A stretch of 8,695 nt of DNA from Bifidobacterium breve (GTDB lineage Bacteria; Actinomycetota; Acidimicrobiia; IMCC26256). Within the stretch, counting starts at the first letter, position 1; each line of letters opens with the position of its first letter. The stretch covers positions 1 through 8,695 of the forward strand of contig CAMDSG010000070.1 of NCBI GenBank assembly GCA_945907055.1, read 5' to 3'. A program made the translations under genes and the position numbers. Of this stretch, positions 6,083 through 8,695 are shown piece by piece. Below the pieces are notes generated by a model. It was not told the origin of the DNA. It did no database searches and was given only the letters and a program-made list of their open reading frames with translations.

Positions 6083-6219
6083 TAGGGAATAATAATTACT
6101 CGGCGAAGAGCAGCCGCAGGAAACCGAGCGCTCAGGTGGGGCATATCTTCGATGCGAGCGCTAAAGAGGGAGGCGAGTGCGGTTGCCATAAGGTTCCCAA
6201 TGTACCACTCCGGCAGCAC
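6082..6219 (-). CDS. candidate leader peptide ending in Val-Ile-Ile-Ile-Pro
   Basis: The minus strand has a GTG start five bases after a perfect GGAGG (6229-6225) and a 45-codon frame ending ALRRVIIIP and TAG. The Val codon (6099-6097) and three successive ATT Ile codons (6096-6088) lie just before the stop, which touches the first of two hairpins ahead of leuB. Such a run of regulatory codons before alternative hairpins is the hallmark of ilv/leu leader peptides, here upstream of isoleucine genes. A shorter start, ATG at 6144-6142 (20 aa, MPHLSARF...), has a weaker ribosome site but a more usual leader-peptide length. Upstream in-frame starts (ATG 6276, TTG 6309) also exist, so the start is uncertain. 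It could instead be a small structural protein of unknown function. Confidence 0.5.
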   Translation of the reverse strand: MLPEWYIGNLMATALASLFSARIEDMPHLSARFPAAALRRVIIIP

Positions 6220-6285
6220 GACCCCCTCCCTGAGTGGAATGATGTGACTCGCCGGTTCCAAGGGGGGCCCGGCCATCGAGCGGTT

Positions 6286-6292
6286 AGAGGGG
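6286..6292 (+). promoter_or_regulatory. Shine-Dalgarno site of the substrate-binding protein gene
   Basis: AGAGGGG, nine bases (TATATCGAG) before the ATG at 6302. It supports this start, which yields a normal lipoprotein signal peptide. No convincing -35/-10 pair could be assigned upstream. Confidence 0.6.
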
Positions 6293-6301
6293 TATATCGA
6301 G

Positions 6302-7648
6302 ATGAGCAATCAGATTCAGCAGCGGTCACATCAGGATTGGATCCGCAGAGGTCTTGCGCTCGCAGGGGCCCTCGCCTTTCTAATAGCGGGCCTCGGCGCT
6401 TGCAGTGAATCTGGAGGAAATAATCCCGGAGGTTCCGCTGGGCTACCTGGAGGTGGCCAAACCTGTACGAAGAGTTCTGTTGTTGCCTGCATAGGAGACG
6501 ACACCACCCTAGGCAAAATCTCGCACACCCCGATTGTTGCTAAGGGAGAGCCCATCCTCATCGGCATGATTAACCAAGAGGCTGGAGCAGCCGGGGCATT
6601 CCCCGAACTGAGCGGAGCAAATCGCGCCGCAGTGGCGTTCATAAATAACGAGCTGGGAGGAGTAAACGGAAGGCCGATACAACTTGAGGTCTGCGACACA
6701 AAGTTCTCACCCACCGGTTCGATTGCGTGTGCTCAGCAGATGATTGAGAAAAAAGTTGTAGCCGTAACAGGCGGTATCGATGTTTTTGGAGATGGTATTA
6801 AAATTCTGAACGACAATGGAATTCCATTTGTTGGGGGAATTCCTGTTAGCACGGCCTCAGCATCAGTACCAACCTCATTTCAATTTAGTGGCGGTATTTG
6901 GGGTGCCTTTCTAGCCTTCGCTGATTACTCAGCAAAAAACTTAAAGGCAAAGCGCGTATCTATCCTCTACACAGATTTCGGACCAATCACAGATGGAGCT
7001 AATACTGCAAAAGATGCGCTTGAGAATCTAGGGGTAAAAGTCCAGATGATTCCGTTCCCCGTAATCACGACGGACTATCTCACTCCTATCACCGAGGCGG
7101 TTCAGAGCAATCCGGATGCAATCATCGTAGGGACAGCCGACACGGGTTGTGTTCCATCTTTTCGCGCGGCAGAGGAACTTAAGACTAAAGCAGCGCTCTT
7201 CTTCACGGGGGCATGCGCTGCGCCAAAGATTCTTGAGAGCGCAGGAGAATCTGCGACCGAGGGTGCGTACTTCAATATTGAACAGATTCTCCCCAAGCCA
7301 GGCACAGTCGACCCTGATACGAGCTTGTATAACTTCGTGCTCGCTAAATATCAGCCTAAACTCGATCCTGCAGGTGCGGGCACCGTTGCCTTCAGGTCTT
7401 CAATGAATCTCTATATGCAGATGAAATCTCTAGGTGCGAAAGCGACAAATCGAGCGGCAATCATCGATGCTTTCCGCAAGTCTGTAGATCACCCTTCATT
7501 CAACGGGCACCCTTACACTTGCGACGGCAAGGACTTTCCAGGACTTCCTGCTCTCTGCACCTCGGAGGAAGTCATTGTTCAGAAGGTAAAGGGAACACTC
7601 GTGCCTCGTACCGGCTGGATTGATGTCGGCGCCTTGGTTGTCCGCTAG
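6302..7648 (+). CDS. ABC transporter substrate-binding lipoprotein, branched-chain amino acid (LivK-like) family
   Basis: This is the extracytoplasmic binding component of an ABC importer, anchored to the membrane by lipid. Residues 14-33 form a signal peptide (basic WIRRG, hydrophobic stretch) ending in the lipobox LGAC, so Cys34 is the likely lipidated residue. A Gly/Ser/Pro-rich linker follows (about 38-53). The rest (about 75-445) is a type I periplasmic-binding fold: ILIGMINQEAGAAGAFPE (first strand and ligand loop), GANRAAVAFINNELGGVNGRPIQLEVCDTK (typical of the Peripla_BP_6 / LivK group), VVAVTGG, IPFVGG and VSILYTDFG. The 448-aa length is slightly above the family average because of the linker. 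The LivH-type permease follows after a short gap, and the gene is divergent from leuB-ilvE-cimA. Branched-chain amino acids are the natural guess for the substrate, but this family also binds amides, urea and aromatic compounds. Confidence 0.9.
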   Translation: MSNQIQQRSHQDWIRRGLALAGALAFLIAGLGACSESGGNNPGGSAGLPGGGQTCTKSSVVACIGDDTTLGKISHTPIVAKGEPILIGMINQEAGAAGAFPELSGANRAAVAFINNELGGVNGRPIQLEVCDTKFSPTGSIACAQQMIEKKVVAVTGGIDVFGDGIKILNDNGIPFVGGIPVSTASASVPTSFQFSGGIWGAFLAFADYSAKNLKAKRVSILYTDFGPITDGANTAKDALENLGVKVQMIPFPVITTDYLTPITEAVQSNPDAIIVGTADTGCVPSFRAAEELKTKAALFFTGACAAPKILESAGESATEGAYFNIEQILPKPGTVDPDTSLYNFVLAKYQPKLDPAGAGTVAFRSSMNLYMQMKSLGAKATNRAAIIDAFRKSVDHPSFNGHPYTCDGKDFPGLPALCTSEEVIVQKVKGTLVPRTGWIDVGALVVR

Positions 7649-7650
7649 GT

Positions 7651-7667
7651 AGAGGGCCACTTCAATC
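7651..7667 (+). promoter_or_regulatory. possible ribosome site plus non-standard ATC start for the permease
   Basis: AGAGGG (7651-7656), almost the same as the site before the upstream gene, is followed after 8 nt by ATC (7665-7667) in the permease frame. Starting there would add 16 residues, including YLLVGLGAGG, which completes the first membrane helix expected of LivH proteins. No ATG, GTG or TTG is in frame between the TAG at 7650-7652 and the ATG at 7713. Confidence 0.3.
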
Positions 7668-7712
7668 GGATCCTACGGGGGATATTTACTAGTTGGGCTT
7701 GGAGCTGGCGGA

Positions 7713-8695
7713 ATGCTTGCCGCGCTCGCAATCGGATTGGTACTTACCTACCGCGCCTCCGGAGTCATCAACTTTGCACACTGCGCTGTTGGCGCGTATA
7801 TCGCTTTCGCATTCTTTACGCTTCGACAAGACGGCGATTTAGTCCTACCTATTCTCGGGCTACCAGCGCGTATCCATCTCATTGGCAGGCCAACAGTTTT
7901 TACAGCGCTTCTGATCTCAATAGTTCTAGCGGCGATTGTTGGGCTGATCATTTATACGTTTGTGTTCCGGCCTCTGCGTACTGCTCCCCCGCTTGCGCGT
8001 ATCGTCGCTTCACTCGGCCTACTTCTTTATACACAAGAGATGATCAGGCTGCGTTTTGGTGGTGGAGGCTCGGCCATCTTCTCAATTGGTGACCTTCTCC
8101 CACAAGGAGTAGTGCACATTCTTGATGTTGCCGTACCGACCAATCGCTTTGTCCTTGCAGGGGTTGCTGTAATCGCATCGCTAGTTCTAGGCGGAATCTA
8201 CCGTTGGACGAAGTTTGGGTTAGCGACTCGAGCAGCTGCAGAGAATGAACGCTCAGCAGTCCTAGCCGGCCTCTCACCAGATCGGCTAGCCGCGGTGAAC
8301 TGGATGATCGCTACGGTGCTCTCTGGTCTCGCCGTAATTCTCATCGCATCAGTGACCAAACAACTCGATGTAGTCTCAACATCTCTACTTGTAGTTCCGG
8401 CGCTCGCCGCAGCACTGCTAGGTGGCATGTCCTCGTTCACGATCGCGACAATCGCTGGCCTTAGCATCGGAATGCTCCAAGCAGCTCTACTGCACTTTTC
8501 TACTGTATCTAGCGCTATTCCAAATTGGCTGCCGCGCGCAGGTATTCCCGAGACACTTCCATTTGTACTCATTCTCATTGCGATTACATTGCGAGGTAAG
8601 GCGCTACCTAGCAGAGGCGCTCTCGAAGAAAAATTCTCACCCTCTGCCCCGATTGCCCTTCACCCATTTCGTTGGACACTCATAGGGACTGCAGC
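7713..8695 (+). CDS. LivH-type ABC permease, 3' truncated by window end; possible LivH-LivM fusion
   Basis: This is the inner-membrane permease of the importer whose binding protein is encoded just upstream. The open frame runs 327 codons to the window edge without a stop. It shows LivH features: an N-terminal hydrophobic segment, TYRASGVINFAH (about 13-24; the usual form continues HG, here HC), several further membrane segments (about 62-85, 92-107, 147-166, 205-225, 235-268) and the cytoplasmic coupling loop GLATRAAAENERSAVLAGLSPDRLAA. A normal LivH ends near 290 residues. Here it passes LRGKALPSRGALEEKF and begins what looks like another domain (HPFRWTLIGTA), suggesting a fusion with LivM, which I recall from actinobacteria; this is inference. 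ATG 7713 has GGAG eight bases upstream but cuts into the first helix; a start at ATC 7665 is the alternative. Confidence 0.88.
   Translation, partial: MLAALAIGLVLTYRASGVINFAHCAVGAYIAFAFFTLRQDGDLVLPILGLPARIHLIGRPTVFTALLISIVLAAIVGLIIYTFVFRPLRTAPPLARIVASLGLLLYTQEMIRLRFGGGGSAIFSIGDLLPQGVVHILDVAVPTNRFVLAGVAVIASLVLGGIYRWTKFGLATRAAAENERSAVLAGLSPDRLAAVNWMIATVLSGLAVILIASVTKQLDVVSTSLLVVPALAAALLGGMSSFTIATIAGLSIGMLQAALLHFSTVSSAIPNWLPRAGIPETLPFVLILIAITLRGKALPSRGALEEKFSPSAPIALHPFRWTLIGTA

Noticed and set aside
6195..6215. T-box riboswitch motif suspected from GAGTGGTAC on the minus strand
   Set aside because: The conserved continuation (CCGCG) is absent, no specifier stem is evident and the surroundings are better explained as leader-peptide coding sequence.
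6180..6330. Promoters for the two divergent transcripts
   Set aside because: Several weak TTGnnn and TATA-like strings occur (for example TATATC at 6293), but none has a proper partner at 16-18 bp, so no site is claimed.
6136..6408. Plus-strand 90-aa open frame across the spacer and the start of the binding-protein gene
   Set aside because: It overlaps the signal-peptide region of the certain gene in another frame, has no ribosome site, and looks like low-complexity shadow sequence.

Overview
The window looks like chromosomal DNA of an actinobacterium, probably of the Acidimicrobiia type. This is inferred from mid-to-high GC, the gene order leuB-ilvE-cimA-gltX with tRNA genes behind it, GTG and ATG starts with good Shine-Dalgarno sites, and the lipoprotein/LivH style of the transporter. 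No mobile element, CRISPR array or phage gene is visible.

Minus strand (reading right to left from about 6230 to 1): a leader region with a candidate Val-Ile-Ile-Ile leader peptide and two hairpins, the second resembling a terminator; a degenerate 12-nt repeat array containing a 20-codon ORF that overlaps the leuB start; leuB (3-isopropylmalate/3-methylmalate dehydrogenase); ilvE (branched-chain aminotransferase); cimA (citramalate synthase); a 178-aa protein of unknown function; gltX (glutamyl-tRNA synthetase); tRNA-Gln(CTG); and tRNA-Glu(CTC). All are co-oriented with short gaps or overlaps (ilvE/cimA overlap by 8 nt, cimA/unknown gap 12 nt), so much of this is probably one operon.

Plus strand (6302 to the end): a lipoprotein substrate-binding protein of the branched-chain amino acid ABC family, then the start of a LivH-type permease that runs off the window and may be a LivH-LivM fusion. 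It is divergent from the biosynthetic operon.

How the genes fit together: CimA makes citramalate from pyruvate and acetyl-CoA. LeuCD (not in this window) and LeuB convert it to 2-oxobutyrate, the isoleucine precursor, without threonine. IlvE performs the last transamination. The divergent transporter may import the same class of amino acids. The most interesting part is the 357-nt divergent spacer. Its minus strand can be read as an isoleucine-responsive transcription attenuator: leader peptide ending in Val-Ile-Ile-Ile-Pro, a hairpin starting at its stop codon, a terminator-like hairpin with a U-rich tail, and competing complementary segments. This is a model read from sequence by eye, not tested by folding or homology search.
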